Of a stretch of DNA of 64,000 bases, positions 47,509-59,500 are shown in pieces. The translations under genes and the position numbers were made by a program. The number at the start of each line of letters is the position of its first letter. Within the stretch, counting starts at the first letter, position 1. Origin of the DNA: Zhengitettix transpicula (taxonomy: Eukaryota > Arthropoda > Insecta > Orthoptera > Tetrigidae). The notes below the pieces were generated by a model. It searched no databases and was not told the DNA's origin. It was given only the letters and a program-made list of their open reading frames with translations. Location: positions 57,440,001 through 57,504,000 of the forward strand of contig CM073596.1 in NCBI GenBank assembly GCA_037074705.1, read 5' to 3'.

Positions 47509-49284
47509 TTAACAAATTGGATCCCCACGAGTTCGTGAAACTTTTGAAGAAAAATAGAGGGTCTTCTCTTGTAGAGAATGTTGACATTCTTTTCTGTGGA
47601 TATAAGCAATAAATCTTTATATCTTCTTATACCATTGAAGCCTTCATTTGTCCCTTGAGATTAAAAAAAGAAAAATAATAATTTGTCACGTTTAACGAGT
47701 ATTTTAAAAAAAATTAAAAGGTTGTTAATAGATATGAAACAATACAAATAATCTGTTTCATGAAATCTATAACTACAAATCTGTTATATATAATAATTTT
47801 CTGGTTCCTGGGGAACAAAACAGTTTCACTTTTCTAGTAAAATAAATTCTTGAACCTTCGGGAACACATTCCCTTTAAAATATTACCATTGTGAGAGAAC
47901 TGTTATATTGTACCAACTAATTGACGAGATATTTCTGAGAATAGAATTCTGCAAATAATAGAAATTGAAAGGAATTGAAGAATATAAAAAAATACAATGG
48001 TCTATTTTCATTTATATACGTATTAACTTACACTCCAAATATTGTAGCAAAAATTAAAATCCAAACGATATAAATATATCATTGTGACAGTTGAGAATAT
48101 TATTTCACGTCTGAACTTGAACACAATCAGAGTTACACACATGGTAAATGGAAAATTAATATTTATCTGACATTAATCAAAGTAAATAAATTAGCAAATA
48201 ATGTCAGAAAAAATAGATATTTAATGCACTGTTAAATTCGAGTTTCATGTTTTAAGAAAAAATGGGTGTATATAATTATATTAAGACTAATAGCTTTGAT
48301 ATTAGTAATTCTTTTTTTTTGTATAGTTCGAACAATTATTTTAATAATTTATTAAAAGGTGAAAATATTAACCCGATTTTTTTAGTCTCAGGAAAACAGT
48401 TTTCGCTTAGTAAAAGTCAGAATCATCTCATTTTACTTTCTAAATTTTTATAAATCAATGTCAATAGTCATAACAACAACGGTCGTTTTTAATTATTATA
48501 CCACCACAATATTAATAATGTTTATATATTTAGATCGTCATAATTCAGGTATTTGTATGAGGATGACTGGCGTGCGAGGAAATTTTCTATTTGTACCAAG
48601 TTGAAGAACAGTAAACGTGGGTTCAGAACGTTCAATGCGGAAGGTGTTTTCGTTCCCAATGGCGATTTGGGGGCAACGATGTTGCTGTTCAAGGGGCATT
48701 ATTACGGCCCGATAAATAATCGAAGACTAAAACAATTAAGTCCTCGGTGATGTGGAGAAGGAGAGAGTCGGGGCTACTAACTCGATACGCACCTGCAATT
48801 ATGCGGCTTACGTCGTGCGTGTACGAACAATAATTACAGGGGGGGAAATTGCCGGGGCACGGACGAGAAGCTACTGTGCACACGTCTAATGTAGACACGA
48901 CAAAAAAGGGAATATGGGTTAATCTCAAGGAGGAAAAGACATAAGCAATTACACGTCTTGGTTGATGAGTTTTATATTAAAGCTGTTGGACGTCACTCAA
49001 ATTACTGGGAAGTGACGAGGGAAAATATAAATAATGCAAAGTGATTGAATTAGGTCTAATAAATTACATTTTCACAACAGGGATGTAAAGTAAGATTAAT
49101 TGAGAAAAATCAAAATTGTAATAATCAAATACACGAAACAAGACTGAGGTACAGATAAAAAGTAACACAAGGAAAGGAGGTCGAAAGACTGCCCAACTAT
49201 AAATTATTTCTAGTAGCAAAACTAATTACGTTAAAACTGACCAGAAAATTCAATTAAATGAAAAGGGAAGAAAATATATTTCAT
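47509..49284. other. AT-rich, with GC-richer island at 48550-48900
   Basis: The frame at 48553-48750 (plus, 65 codons from a TTG, no ATG) lies just after a TTCAG that could serve as a splice acceptor, and ends KQLSPR-stop. I do not recognise the peptide, so exon status is speculative. A 79-codon minus frame overlaps it. The sequence upstream is AT-rich and empty. Confidence 0.35.
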
Positions 49285-49295
49285 AAACATTGCCT

Positions 49296-49861
49296 TTTTT
49301 TGGGGGGTGTAGACAGGCTATGTTTAGGGTAATCCACATAGTGGCAACTCCCCTCTTACAGCATAGGAAAGGGATTTGAAAGGGCGGATGTGGAATGGTA
49401 GAGGAAGGGTTAACTAGGGCCCCCAGGCTATATTTTAAGGATCCTACCCGGCATTCGCCTAAAGAAATGCAGGACAAACTCTAGAAAAACCTGCATCAGG
49501 TAGGTCGGGCATTGGGTACGTGTCCCACGCCCTTCCGATAGCGGAAGAGGAGTTTGCTGTGAGGACGCAGCATTCCCTTCTCCGTATCTCGACCAGTTTA
49601 GGAGGCAGCTGGCCGACTATTCCAATGGGAATAGCGGACAACTCTTACCGTATGCCCAATATCTGAGACCCAGGAACATACACCTCTCAGAACAGGCCGA
49701 GGTGCCTCGGCTTGTGGGAACCTTAGTTCAAAAACGGAGAGGAAAAGGCATCCCCAAAGGTAGCCCCTTCGTATCTCTCCTGCAAAGTTCAACCTACGAG
49801 AGAATATCCCTCGCAGGTACTGCCTGCGAGAGAATAGCCCTCGCAGGCCTTATTGGTTCGA
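49296..49861 (-). mobile_element. Family A retroposon, copy A9, full length with 11-bp target duplication
   Basis: AAACATTGCCT occurs at 49285-49295 and 49862-49872. The plus strand starts with T and G runs and GTGTAGACAGGCTATG, runs through the whole body, and ends in two tandem hairpin units (49793-49817, and GCCTGCGAG...CTCGCAGGC at 49822-49848). This defines a full element of about 566 bp that includes the hairpin array. Confidence 0.92.
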
Positions 49862-49959
49862 AAACATTGCCTAACGATTTTAGGTATTTACAGTTCAGAC
49901 AAAGAATAATGGCTGAAAGCCCAAATATATTCAATTAATAATTTTAAATATCGTATTTC

Positions 49960-49963
<4 letters not shown>

Positions 49964-49992
<29 letters not shown>

Positions 49993-49993
49993 T
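49964..49993. repeat. (TA)n microsatellite
   Basis: About 30 bases of TA alternation. Confidence 0.9.
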
Positions 49994-50319
49994 GATAATT
50001 CATATCAATATAAATAAATAAATCATATCAAAAAATAATTATATATATAATTATAATGTACATATATACATACATATATTCGCGTACTATTTAGTCACTT
50101 AATGAATAATATGAAAATATATTATATACTTTTTGTTTCGTATAAGCTATTGGTTTTATTAAGTGTTAAAAATCTGTAACTAATAAACATAATTCAAAAT
50201 TATGATACGTTTATCGAATGCATGTTACCGACACATTTTACATACAACTGATCCCACATTTTTGCCATTAATGACCCTGATAATTACGAATTGGCCACGG
50301 GGACCAGAGGCTGTTTTGA

Positions 50320-50323
<4 letters not shown>

Positions 50324-50357
<34 letters not shown>
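50324..50357. repeat. (AT)n microsatellite in a palindrome
   Basis: AT alternation with symmetrical ends AATCAT and ATGATT. Confidence 0.9.
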
Positions 50358-50359
<2 letters not shown>

Positions 50360-50804
50360 TATGACAGACATGATATAATAGCAATAAAATAAAATTGTAA
50401 AAAAAAGTTCAGAAACCAAACAATAGAGTCTGAGGATGCAATAGTATTTTAATTAAACAAGTGGCAAGGGAAAGCAACACACGCAAGAGGGCATAGGCTA
50501 TCAGCCAGGTAAACTGATTACCACAGACACGTGAGTAGAGTTAAATTTAGCCACAATGTCCCTATCGTAGATGAACTGGTCACGTTTTCCAAAGCTTATC
50601 TTTGGACGAATGTTGAACATTTTATATGTTTATCGTAATCAGAAACCTAATCTTTGCAAGTATATAAGACGACGTCATTGTTGTTTGTAAATAACGAGTG
50701 TCCCTGAATACTTTAATATTATTTTTTCTCAAGGTTTCCTTCCAATAGTAGACAAAATTCTATATATATGCTTATTTGTGCATTTAATTTTTTAATTAAC
50801 TTGA

Positions 50805-50985
50805 GTCACTTTTAGGCGAATTGCCGGGTTGGATCCTCAAACTATAGCCCTGGGGCCTTAGTTAACCCTTGGCTACCTCGCTCTACCTTTCCGCATCCCC
50901 CCTTTCAGTACCTTTCCTATGCTATAAGAGGTGAGTTGGCACCATGAGGCATTACCCTGTCTGTGTCGACACCTTCTTCTTCTCT
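50805..50985 (+). mobile_element. Family A retroposon, copy A10 (short 3' fragment)
   Basis: Sense plus. Only the 3' third is present: TCACTTTTAGGCGAATTGCC through CCGCATCCCCCCTTTCAG and TAAGAGGTGAGTTGGCACC to GTCGACACC, with a CTTCTTCTTC tail like copy A6. Confidence 0.85.
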
Positions 50986-51030
50986 TTATGCGCAAGTGCA
51001 CTGTGGCTTTATCTCGAAACGTGTACTCTT

Positions 51031-51503
51031 TCATAAAATGAAAAAAAATACGTCTGATAGAAAATAATGAATAAGAAAGATGCCCAATACAGACAAAAAA
51101 GGTGATAAACAATCTGTAGTCTCCAAACATATCATCAATTCTAAACATAGAATTTAGACATTGACACCAGGTACAATTCCAGACTCATTTCAGAGATTCT
51201 TCACATTAAATCAAACATCACAGCTGTTAATGTACAAACAGACACTGTGAAACTCAATAATTGCTCTGATCCCTTATTATTACGTTAAACCTTCTGTTTT
51301 CCCTTTGTCTTTGCTCCCTTATTGTTCTGCAAACCCATTGTCGTTGCGTTTTCGTCGCTTTTGAGTGTCGTCAATTGACCAGTGCAGTTGTGTCGCCCTA
51401 GGCTCTTCTCAGCACCTGAGGAAAGGGACACAAGGTTCCCTGAAACGTTGTGTGGTATTTATATTATCACTTATTTAGGCTGTATTTGGCTATCTTTCTT
51501 ATT
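51031..51503 (+). mobile_element. Family B copy B10 with internal module
   Basis: The left flank ATACGTCTGATAGAAAATAA and GATGCCCAATACAGACAAA lead directly into the internal module (51110-51360), which matches 36400-36640 inverted and 5783-5935. The right arm follows, with core CTGAGGA...GAAAC at 51416-51446. Stem II is AGGGA/TCCCT, the best pairing among the B copies. It ends GGCTATCTTTCTTATT. Confidence 0.85.
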
Positions 51504-53284
51504 GAAAGAGAAGAAAAGTACAATATATATAAATGCTTAAAATGGGAAAAAAAGGAATATGTTATATGCGTCTTTCTACATGCAACTGCGTTGGAGAGAA
51601 AATATTCAAGGCCGGTAATCATAATCTAAGACGAACACACACGACAAGCGCTCCACAAAAGAACAAAGCCGTCAAGAGATTATATATATATTTCCGGAAA
51701 CAGTTTGCACTAATTATATGATGACAGATGCTGCTAGTTGTCTTAATTAAAAGGTGGGAACGGCGCAGTGTTACAATGGCAGACCGTATCTGCGAAACAG
51801 ACGAAACGAGGAACCGGAACCTTAACAAGCCAAGCGATTTCTACACAACTCGCCCGATAAAAATCTCGCCCAATTAAAAATAGTTTGACAGCTCGTGTCC
51901 GAGATTTCGAGTACATGGCGACAGCTATCCATCTCACGAGAAGGAGCTTTCAATATTAAACACTCGCTGTTATGCTCATTTCTGAATAAATTCTCCGTCA
52001 AGTCACTTTTCACTGATGTATAAGTTACGTCACAATTTCTCATACACACAAACAACAAATACAATGTTCATTCTCAATGCGTAATTTTCTTGTTTGTTGC
52101 AGGTACGCGAGGAAGACAAGTAAAAAGATTTCGAAACTAGATAAGCTGTGTACAATCTAGGAAGTTGACGAACAAAAACTGGCCTTGAAGGCTATGAAAC
52201 GTCGGACAAAGCCATCAAAAGTATGGTGGTTCTGAAAGCAATCGCACGTTCAAGAAAGGAAACGAAACTATCACCTGCAATGATCAATACCAGATTAAAC
52301 CACTTATCACAGCCTTTTTCAATGACAAATACGAAGCTGATATTTATCTATAATATATTTAAGATTATGAATCATATACCAATAAGAGGTCTCAAATTCT
52401 TTATCGAACTAAGCAACTAGGGATTCCAGCTGCAGACAGAAACATCAAGAGAATAAACAAACATTGCAGTTTATAATATAAAATTATTTAGTCCATCACA
52501 TCACATGTAGGTATGTAATAAACAAAATATACCGACGGTTAAAAACAAATTTACAGAATTGATCAATTTCGTCAATAAATATGTCGAAAAAAAGGGTAGT
52601 CGAATACAAATTTTAGTATTTAATAAAATACAAAGATAGTTATTTGTCAAACTGTTATATTTGTAGTAAATTGTGACATATTAAAATGACAGTATGGTGT
52701 ATGTCTATAACACTGGCCTTTCGTTTCAATCATTGAGAATCTGATTCATATTAATGTTAATAAATATAGCCTCAGCAGTTCTTATTTTCATTATATTATT
52801 ATCATCTTTACGTAAAATGTTTACATCCTCAAATGAAATACAAAGGCAAGTAATTTTGCAATGGTTATGTTATATAATATTCTACATCAGGGATTTTGTT
52901 ATTACGGGTATCGTAATTATCTTCACATGAAGATCTTCTCAGCTTGGGGTCACGTCTCACGAAATCGTTACGCTCTCGGCGTATACATCTGTATATGAGT
53001 ATGCAAACGTGTACGGTGCCGACGCGACCGTTACAGCAATGTGCGAACCTTTTTAACGATGAAAATTCGTCTATAGTTTCCAACTGCTTTCATCTTCGAA
53101 TCCAAAGGGGATATGAAATAACCTTAATTCAAATCAAATTAATTGAGTCAAAAATATTCTGCAAATGTTTCACTCACAGCTGATTTTCTTTGCTGTAATT
53201 TCTGAAATATCTCCAAATCTTGTGTTAGAGTCTTCGTGCAAAAAGTTATCAAGAATGCTGTACAAAATTTAAGAAAATAATTGA
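51504..53284. other. Unique region, nothing firmly supported
   Basis: GC-richer patches at 51745-51930 and 52935-53060 carry short overlapping frames without domains. CTGGCCTTGAAGGCTATG with GAAACGTC nearby (52179-52203) faintly resembles the hammerhead-like cores but lacks the CTGANGA box. Confidence 0.4.
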
Positions 53285-53480
53285 AAAAATTTACGTCCGA
53301 TTGAAATTATTAATAATAATGACAAAGATAGCCAAATACAGACAAAATATGTGATAATATAAATACCACACAATGTTTCTGAGGTCCTTGAACCTTTCTT
53401 CGGGTGCTAAGAAGAGCCTAGAGCGACACAACTGCACTCGTCAGTTGACAAAACTCAAAACCTGTCTGTATTTGACTATT
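53285..53480 (-). mobile_element. Family B half-element B11a
   Basis: Minus-strand arm: flank TTACGTCCGATTGAAATTAT, GATAGCCAAATACAGAC, ACCACACAATGTTTCTGAGG, CTTCGGGTGCTAAGAAGAGC and CGACACAACTGCACTCGTC. It is the inverted equivalent of 3905-4080. Confidence 0.85.
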
Positions 53481-53639
53481 TCTCTTATTATTAACGTGTG
53501 GTATTATTTTCGTAACCACTATTCAGATCACTCTATAATTTTTTTAATAGTGACGTTTAATATCTAAGTTTTTTTTACCTTAATGTTTTTATATTTTATT
53601 TCCTTCCTAAATTTCTAAGAACCTTCTATAACGTATAAA
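53481..53639 (-). mobile_element. Family B composite spacer, empty-site version
   Basis: Inverted match to 3747-3905 (shared TTTTAATAGTGACG and TATTTTCGTAACCACTATTC blocks). It joins directly to ATAAATTCAATTGATAATAA, the outer flank of the palindrome, without the 580 bp present at 3.2-3.7 kb. Confidence 0.8.
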
Positions 53640-53890
53640 TTCAATTGATAATAAGTCAGATAGCCAAATACAGACAAAAGAAGTGATAATACACATACCA
53701 CACGACGTTTCTGGGGTCCTTGTTCCTTTCTTCAGGTGCTAAGAAGAACCTTTTCAACCGACGAGTGCAGTTGTGTCGCTCTAGGCTCTTCTTAGCACCT
53801 GAAGAAAGGGACAAGGATCCCAGAAACGTTGTATGGTATTTATATTATCACTTATGTTGTCTGTAATTGGGTATCTTTTTTATTTTTAAA
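53640..53890. mobile_element. Family B palindrome B11b
   Basis: Left arm (GATAGCCAAATACAGAC, CACGACGTTTCTGGGGTCC, CTTCAGGTGCTAAGAAG) and right arm (GTTGTGTCGCTCTAGGCTCT, CACCTGAAGAAAGGGACAAG, CCCAGAAACGTTGTATGG) are inverted copies. It corresponds, in reverse, to 2893-3160. Confidence 0.87.
53799..53827 (+). ncRNA. Hammerhead-ribozyme-like motif (family B representative)
   Basis: CTGAAGA, then one extra A, a GGGA/TCCC stem II, then GAAAC. The next bases, GTTGTG, would give a two-pair stem III but leave G at the cleavage position, where A, C or U is required. The N position varies as A, C or G in copies at 3960, 5989, 31195, 45866 and 51416. It is probably a descendant of a ribozyme rather than an active one. 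Confidence 0.35.
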
Positions 53891-54417
53891 GAAAATATAT
53901 AAAAAAAATTCACCACTTACAAACAATAAGCTTATAATTTATAGGACTTAAATTAATGCCCGAATACAGGCAGTACAGAATCAAAAAGTTAAAATAAATA
54001 CATTACAACTAATGCACATCATTACCTCCACAATTAACTTTTTGATTGTATTCTCTTCGTATTTCGCAATTAATTTTACTCAAACTCTTTTTAAACAGAC
54101 AACATATACGAAATAACTCTCATAATTTGAAGTTTAAGATCATAGTGAAATCAGTATGTAACGGGGAAAAAACAACATGTACCGGTCCTTCAATTTTTTT
54201 GTAAGATAAGTTTATTGAATTCACTCACGTTTGTTAGAAACGGTTCTTTACATAATTAATTTATTGACGATTCTAGTCTACTTTTTCTATTTACAAAAAT
54301 AAATATGCACAGAATTTTCACATAATTAATTCCGTTTCTTATTTCAGCTTCTAAGAGAATAATATTCTGCTACAATAAAGTCAATTTTCCAGTTTGTGTT
54401 CTCTACTGGACGTGTGA
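53891..54417. other. AT-rich, nothing supported
   Basis: No frame or repeat recognised. Confidence 0.5.
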
Positions 54418-54427
54418 CATTGTTAGT

Positions 54428-54663
54428 TGTTTATTTTAAGGGCAACAGGCTACATGAGGGTAATCCACGTTGGGCAACTCCCCTTTAATAGCATAGGAAG
54501 GGATTTGAAAGGGGGTATGCGGAAGGGTAGAGGAAGGTAGCCAAGGGTTAACTAGGGTCCCCGCGCTATAGTTTAAGGATCCTACACCGCATTCGCCTAA
54601 ACGTAATTCAGGACAAACCCTAGAAAACCTGCATCAGGTAGGTCGGGCATTGGGTACTTGTCC
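54428..54663 (-). mobile_element. Family A retroposon, copy A11, 10-bp target duplication
   Basis: CATTGTTAGT occurs at 54418-54427 and 54664-54673. The 3' end is GGGCAACAGGCTACATGAGG; the tail is T-rich on plus (TTGTTTATTTTAA). The 5' half is truncated after GGGCATTGGGTACTTGTC. Confidence 0.9.
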
Positions 54664-54673
54664 CATTGTTAGT

Positions 54674-55556
54674 AAGTGGACCTCGGTGTTTACTTTATTG
54701 CGTTCATATTTAAGCTAGCAGTTTGCTCTGATAAGACGTGTAAAGAACAGAAGATTCCTTTAAGACATTTTCGAATCTCTAGAACCCTCCTTGTGTTTCC
54801 CGGAATTACTGGAGGCCGCGTCTTGCAAATGACAAATGCAGATTGTATGACATCACTCGCAGATATGTAAACTGATATATATACGTGCAGATGTGAATGC
54901 TGCTGCCTTCTACTAGCCAGAGATAGAACTACACGAGCCGGCTGGTGCTGCCATCTGGCGCGGCGAGTGTTAGTGGCAATGATAATTCCTCATTAAAAGA
55001 GTGAAACGGAGAGTAGGCGGGATTTCAGTAATAAATGGATGGACTGCTCTGGAATTAAGAGGTTACACAGATGCGGCCAAAGTAATGGCGCAGCTGGATT
55101 TGGCTCTTATCTCAAATTCATGGTTGGTAGTTAAACTCTCAATCTCCACACCCTGCTTTCTCGTCCATTTAGCCTTTAATGCAAACACACGCACGCACAA
55201 CCTCACTGCGAGACACAGAAATTAACAACGGGAAATAAACGTAAGATGGTCATGAGTCGTGATAAAATGTAGATACTTTTGTAAATACCTATTTGGAAGC
55301 TGCAGTTTCAATATAAAATGCCTGAAAAAGAATTTCATTAAATACGCCCATGTAATGCATTCATTGGGTTATTAAATATCCCTTAACTATTCGCTGGTGA
55401 ACGCTTTCGTCGTAAAATATATTGGACATAAATTTCTCGTAACGTAAAATATCTGGGGCAAATTCATTACAGAGAAAGAGAATAGAAAGGGGTATAAAAT
55501 AGTATGGCTTGCATTTGGGATGGGAACTGAATTGATTATAACAAGGTATTAACACT
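54674..55556. other. GC-richer unique region around 54880-55230
   Basis: Contains a CTCF-like motif (listed separately) and a 74-codon plus frame at 55001-55225 without a recognisable domain. Confidence 0.4.
54947..54960 (-). promoter_or_regulatory. CTCF-like motif
   Basis: On the minus strand CGCCAGATGGCAGC fits the core CRSYAGRKGGCRSY. A single 14-base match is weak evidence, though it sits in a GC-richer island. Confidence 0.25.
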
Positions 55557-56003
55557 TTGTGAACTAAGGTTCCCACATGCCGAGAGTCCTCGGCCTGTTT
55601 TGAGAGGTGTATGTTCCGGGATCGCAGACTTTAGGCATACGGTAAGAGTTGTTCGCTGTTCCCATTGAAATAGTTGGCCAGCTGTCTCCTAAACTGGCCG
55701 AGGCACGGAGAAGGGAAAGCTGCGTCCCCACAGCAAACTCCTCTCCCGCTATCGGAAGGCCGTGCGACAAGTACCAAATGCCCGATCTACCTGATGCAGG
55801 TTTTTCTAGGGTTTTCCCTGCATCACTTTATGGCGAATTGCCGGGTAGTATCCTTAAACCATAGCCCGGGGGCCCTAGTTAACCCTTGGCTCCCTTGCTC
55901 TACCTTCCGCATCCCCCCTTTCACTCCCTTTCCTATGCTATAAGAGGAGAGTTGCCACTATGTGGATTACGCTATACATAGCCTGTCTACGCCTACAAAA
56001 AAA
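55557..56003 (+). mobile_element. Family A retroposon, copy A12
   Basis: Sense plus. Starts GTGAACTAAGGTTCCCACA, with a changed first stem (GCCGAGAGTCCTCGGC). The stem GATGCAGG (55793-55800) and CCTGCATC (55817-55824) is intact. It ends GCCTGTCTACGCCTAC plus seven A (55997-56003). Confidence 0.88.
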
Positions 56004-56346
56004 TCGCCCAGCATGTAATAAAACGAAAAGTTGTAAGAATATTGCGCAACATAATGCAGACCTTTTAACCCGTTTGGTTATAAATTATAACTGGAAAAAG
56101 AATCGCCAAATTGTAGAAAGAACTTTCAAAAGCGCTTTCCGCATTGGGACTCAAGACAATTCAAATATATTTTAAAGATACAAAAAGTCAGAAAGTTTTA
56201 TATTTCATTTGTATTTCGTATGGCTGCTAAATACATCTTAGAAAAGGAATGTTTCCGAGGCGCGGCAATGTTAATTTTACCTAACTTCGTCAGTTGATAC
56301 CAAGAATATAACTAATTGTAGTTTGGAGAGTAATGAAACAATATGT

Positions 56347-56560
56347 TTTTGACTGAGGGAGCTGTTTACATTTTTTGAATGGATTTATTGTCGTATACTA
56401 GTAGACGAAGAAACACGAATTTGACTGAGGGAGTGGTATATGTATTTTAATGGGATGGCTATCGTTTGGGAAGCACCAAATATGATTTGACTGAGGGACC
56501 CGTTTAAGTATATTTATTGTATGAAAATTGAGCATTAGTGTGTTTGAGTCAAAGAAACAC
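56347..56560 (+). repeat. Degenerate ~70-bp tandem repeat, about three units
   Basis: TTGACTGAGGGA recurs at about 56349, 56421 and 56487 (72 and 66 bases apart). The unit ends are also similar (GAAGAAACACGAAT, GGAAGCACCAAAT, CAAAGAAACACAC). The units have diverged strongly, so the array is old. Confidence 0.65.
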
Positions 56561-59500
56561 ACTTTTTTCAGAGAGAGACCGGAGGAGGAAGCACCCGTTA
56601 ATATCCCTAAATTGATACAAGTTTTATGTGAAATAGAAATAATTAAAAAAACTCATATGGCCTACTTTTCTTCCTCTAACAGAGAAATTCATATTTTATG
56701 TTTCCAGTGAAAGACCCAAAATACTACCAGAAGATATTATTTGTTTGTTAAGTATGTTATAATATTTTTTGTTCTTCGTCCCTTTATATAATTTAATTTT
56801 TATAAGTATAATTATCCCTACGAATAATGGAAAAACAGAAACTAGAGATAGGAATAGCTTCACGTTCGAAGGCAGTAATTTTCTAGTCAAACAAGGCCTG
56901 TACTTTCGGACAGTCGTTCCATATTCATGAAATTAATATGCATTTTAATTGAAACACCAGATTTTATTTCCACAGAGGGACGAGGGAATCACACAAATAC
57001 TGCGGACTATATATTAACAACCATGAATATTCGTGCCTTCTCTCTGAGCGAATCGAACTGGCGCTATTAGCTTCAGGGATAAAAATATGAAGCCGAAATT
57101 GATGGCAGATTTATTCTTCAACGTTGCCAGACTTTGGTACGAATGGTTCGTATTAAATCGATTAATTTGTCAGAGTTTCCTCACGAACGAATCACATAAA
57201 TCACGTAAATGCATAATTCTCTAAATTACTTTACCCTCATGTTTGTGAAGATGAAGTAACTATAACGCTATGGAATTCTCGAAGGAATTTGCGATATAAT
57301 CACGTTTAATTAAGTTTATCAATATAAAAAAAACCTTTCAGTTGCAAATGTTGTATTCTGTTCATTTGCAGTTATTTCAGAACTGTCAGTAAAGTATGGA
57401 TTCAAAGACGCTAGAGCTGCCAAACATTTTATTCTTCGTTTCGAGTACTATGCATTATTTAAAATTCATAATAACCTTCTCGAAATAATCCAGTTTTGAT
57501 CTAACATATTGTGCATAATGGGGAATTATTCTACGTATAATTCAGCTTATTTTGATGGAGATTTTAAATAACTAATTTAATACAGCTCGAAGAACTATAC
57601 CAACTACTTAGTTTTCCTGAGCCGGTTTACCGTCTTCAATTCAAACAAAAACTTATTTTGAGGATCTGCTGTCAAAATAACGTTTTAATTTTGTGTTTTT
57701 ATTATATTAGATCTATACTGAGGAAATACAACAAGTGAAAGCATGGTACAAAAACAACAATGACTTATAGAGCTGTGAAAAATATCAGTGAAAAATAAAA
57801 GATAACAAGCCGACGTTTATCAGCTCTAAGACGCAAGCGATTTATGGTATTATCTTCGTGGCACTCTCCATTGGTTAAAAACACTATTCATCACAATTCA
57901 TCAACCAATTTTAAGCCTTCTGAAATAGATGTACTCGGTAAAGTTAACATTCCAAGATTTTCAAAAATGTTTCAAAGTTTCTCGACAATCTTTTTCTGTT
58001 TCTACGGTTTTTGATTGAACCTTTAAAATTTCTTAGCTATAGGGAGTGAAAATAATCATGGAATCTGTAATGTCTATTTTCTGAAAATAAATCTCAAGTG
58101 AGGCAAATCCTAAGTTACCAGGAAGTAATTTGATAATTATACTTTAACCGGTGCGTCGTCAGAACCCATTTGTCTTTTTCTTCAAAATATTTTCCCTTTG
58201 ATAATTTGTGCTCAACCATACATTTAAATTTTTATCACGTCATCGATGCGATGTAATCGGGGTCGTTCATATCTAGCATGAAAATGAGTGAACCTAAAAA
58301 TGGAGGCCTGTGGTACCATTATCAAAACGTTAAACTCATCCACTATTGTTTTCTAACGAAAGATCTCGTTTCTTATTATGTTAATAGAAATTAAATAATG
58401 ATAAAAAATTCCTCTAATATAAAAATCGAATTGACGTAATAATATATTGTATAATTATATCAAATACTTGGTAGATCCGGAAATATTTTCATTACTTTCC
58501 GTTTAATATCGAGAATGGTTTTGATGGATGTTATGAAGAAGTAAAATGTAATATTCATACGTTTTCTTTTCAATGCTGTTGTAGAGACATTGCACAAAAT
58601 TTGAAGATAAACCAAGTTTTCAAATGTTTAGAAAAATATAGGAAGAAGAAAAATACTCGGCAGTTTGGAAATGAGCCTATTATGAAAAGTTGTAATGCAA
58701 GGATTTCATATTCACTTGAATTATTTAATAAGAAATTCAGCTTGCTAATGGGCAGGTAACCAGTATATATCTACGTAAGAAAGATGTTTAATAAATTCCT
58801 TTCCAACTATTTGTTTCATAATAATACTTAGACAAGGTTTAAACTCGAGATTTCAGACTTGTTGTGGTAACCGTATCATAACTATGATAATCTAACACAA
58901 GTACGATGTTGTACCAGAACAGCAGTAACAACAAACACACAAACTTAGTTCTGTGAACTTTGACAGTTGTCTTCGAGCGCTCAAATGCAGTGAACAATGG
59001 ATTAAATGAGAACAGAAGCTTGAGTTGAGAAAATAAGCCTGCGTTTTATGTAACTGGCAAACTCCGAACGTTCGACGCGCTGCCTACGATGCAGGGGTTT
59101 GCACAGAAACAGCGCTGGAGCACTCTTGACAAATTCAAAACTTACCAGTACTGAATACATACATAATATTTAAAAAAAATATATATCAATATGTTTAAAA
59201 ATGCCCAAACGAAGCGCAAGCTTCTAAACAAAATTAAAGAACATTTTACAACTTCACATAAACAATCTCTACTAATCTAACATGAATAATCACAAAATTG
59301 ATTAAATTAATATAAAAAAAATTATCCCCGTTTGAAGAGCGAAATGCTGCATATTAGGTCTAAGTCAATTAATATTAAAACAGATACAAAAAATTTAAAT
59401 TACATATATGATTGAGTAGTCATATGATTTTAAATTTAAATTTTGAAAGTTAAACTCTTGTTTTGTGATTTGTTTCAAGGGCATTCTTTTCTCTCATTTT

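Larger units (their letters stand above)
49873..50804. other. AT-rich with several (TA)n tracts
   Basis: TA tracts at 49964-49993 and 50324-50357; the second is inside the longer palindrome AATCAT-(AT)n-ATGATT. No gene seen. Confidence 0.6.

Noticed and set aside
49855..49862. GGTTCGAA as a tRNA B-box
   Set aside because: No acceptor stem, A-box or cloverleaf can be formed around it. It lies at the junction of retroposon A9.
52179..52210. Another hammerhead-like core (CTGGCCTTGAAGGC...GAAACGTC)
   Set aside because: It lacks the CTGANGA box and has no inverted partner, so the likeness is limited to GAAACGTC.
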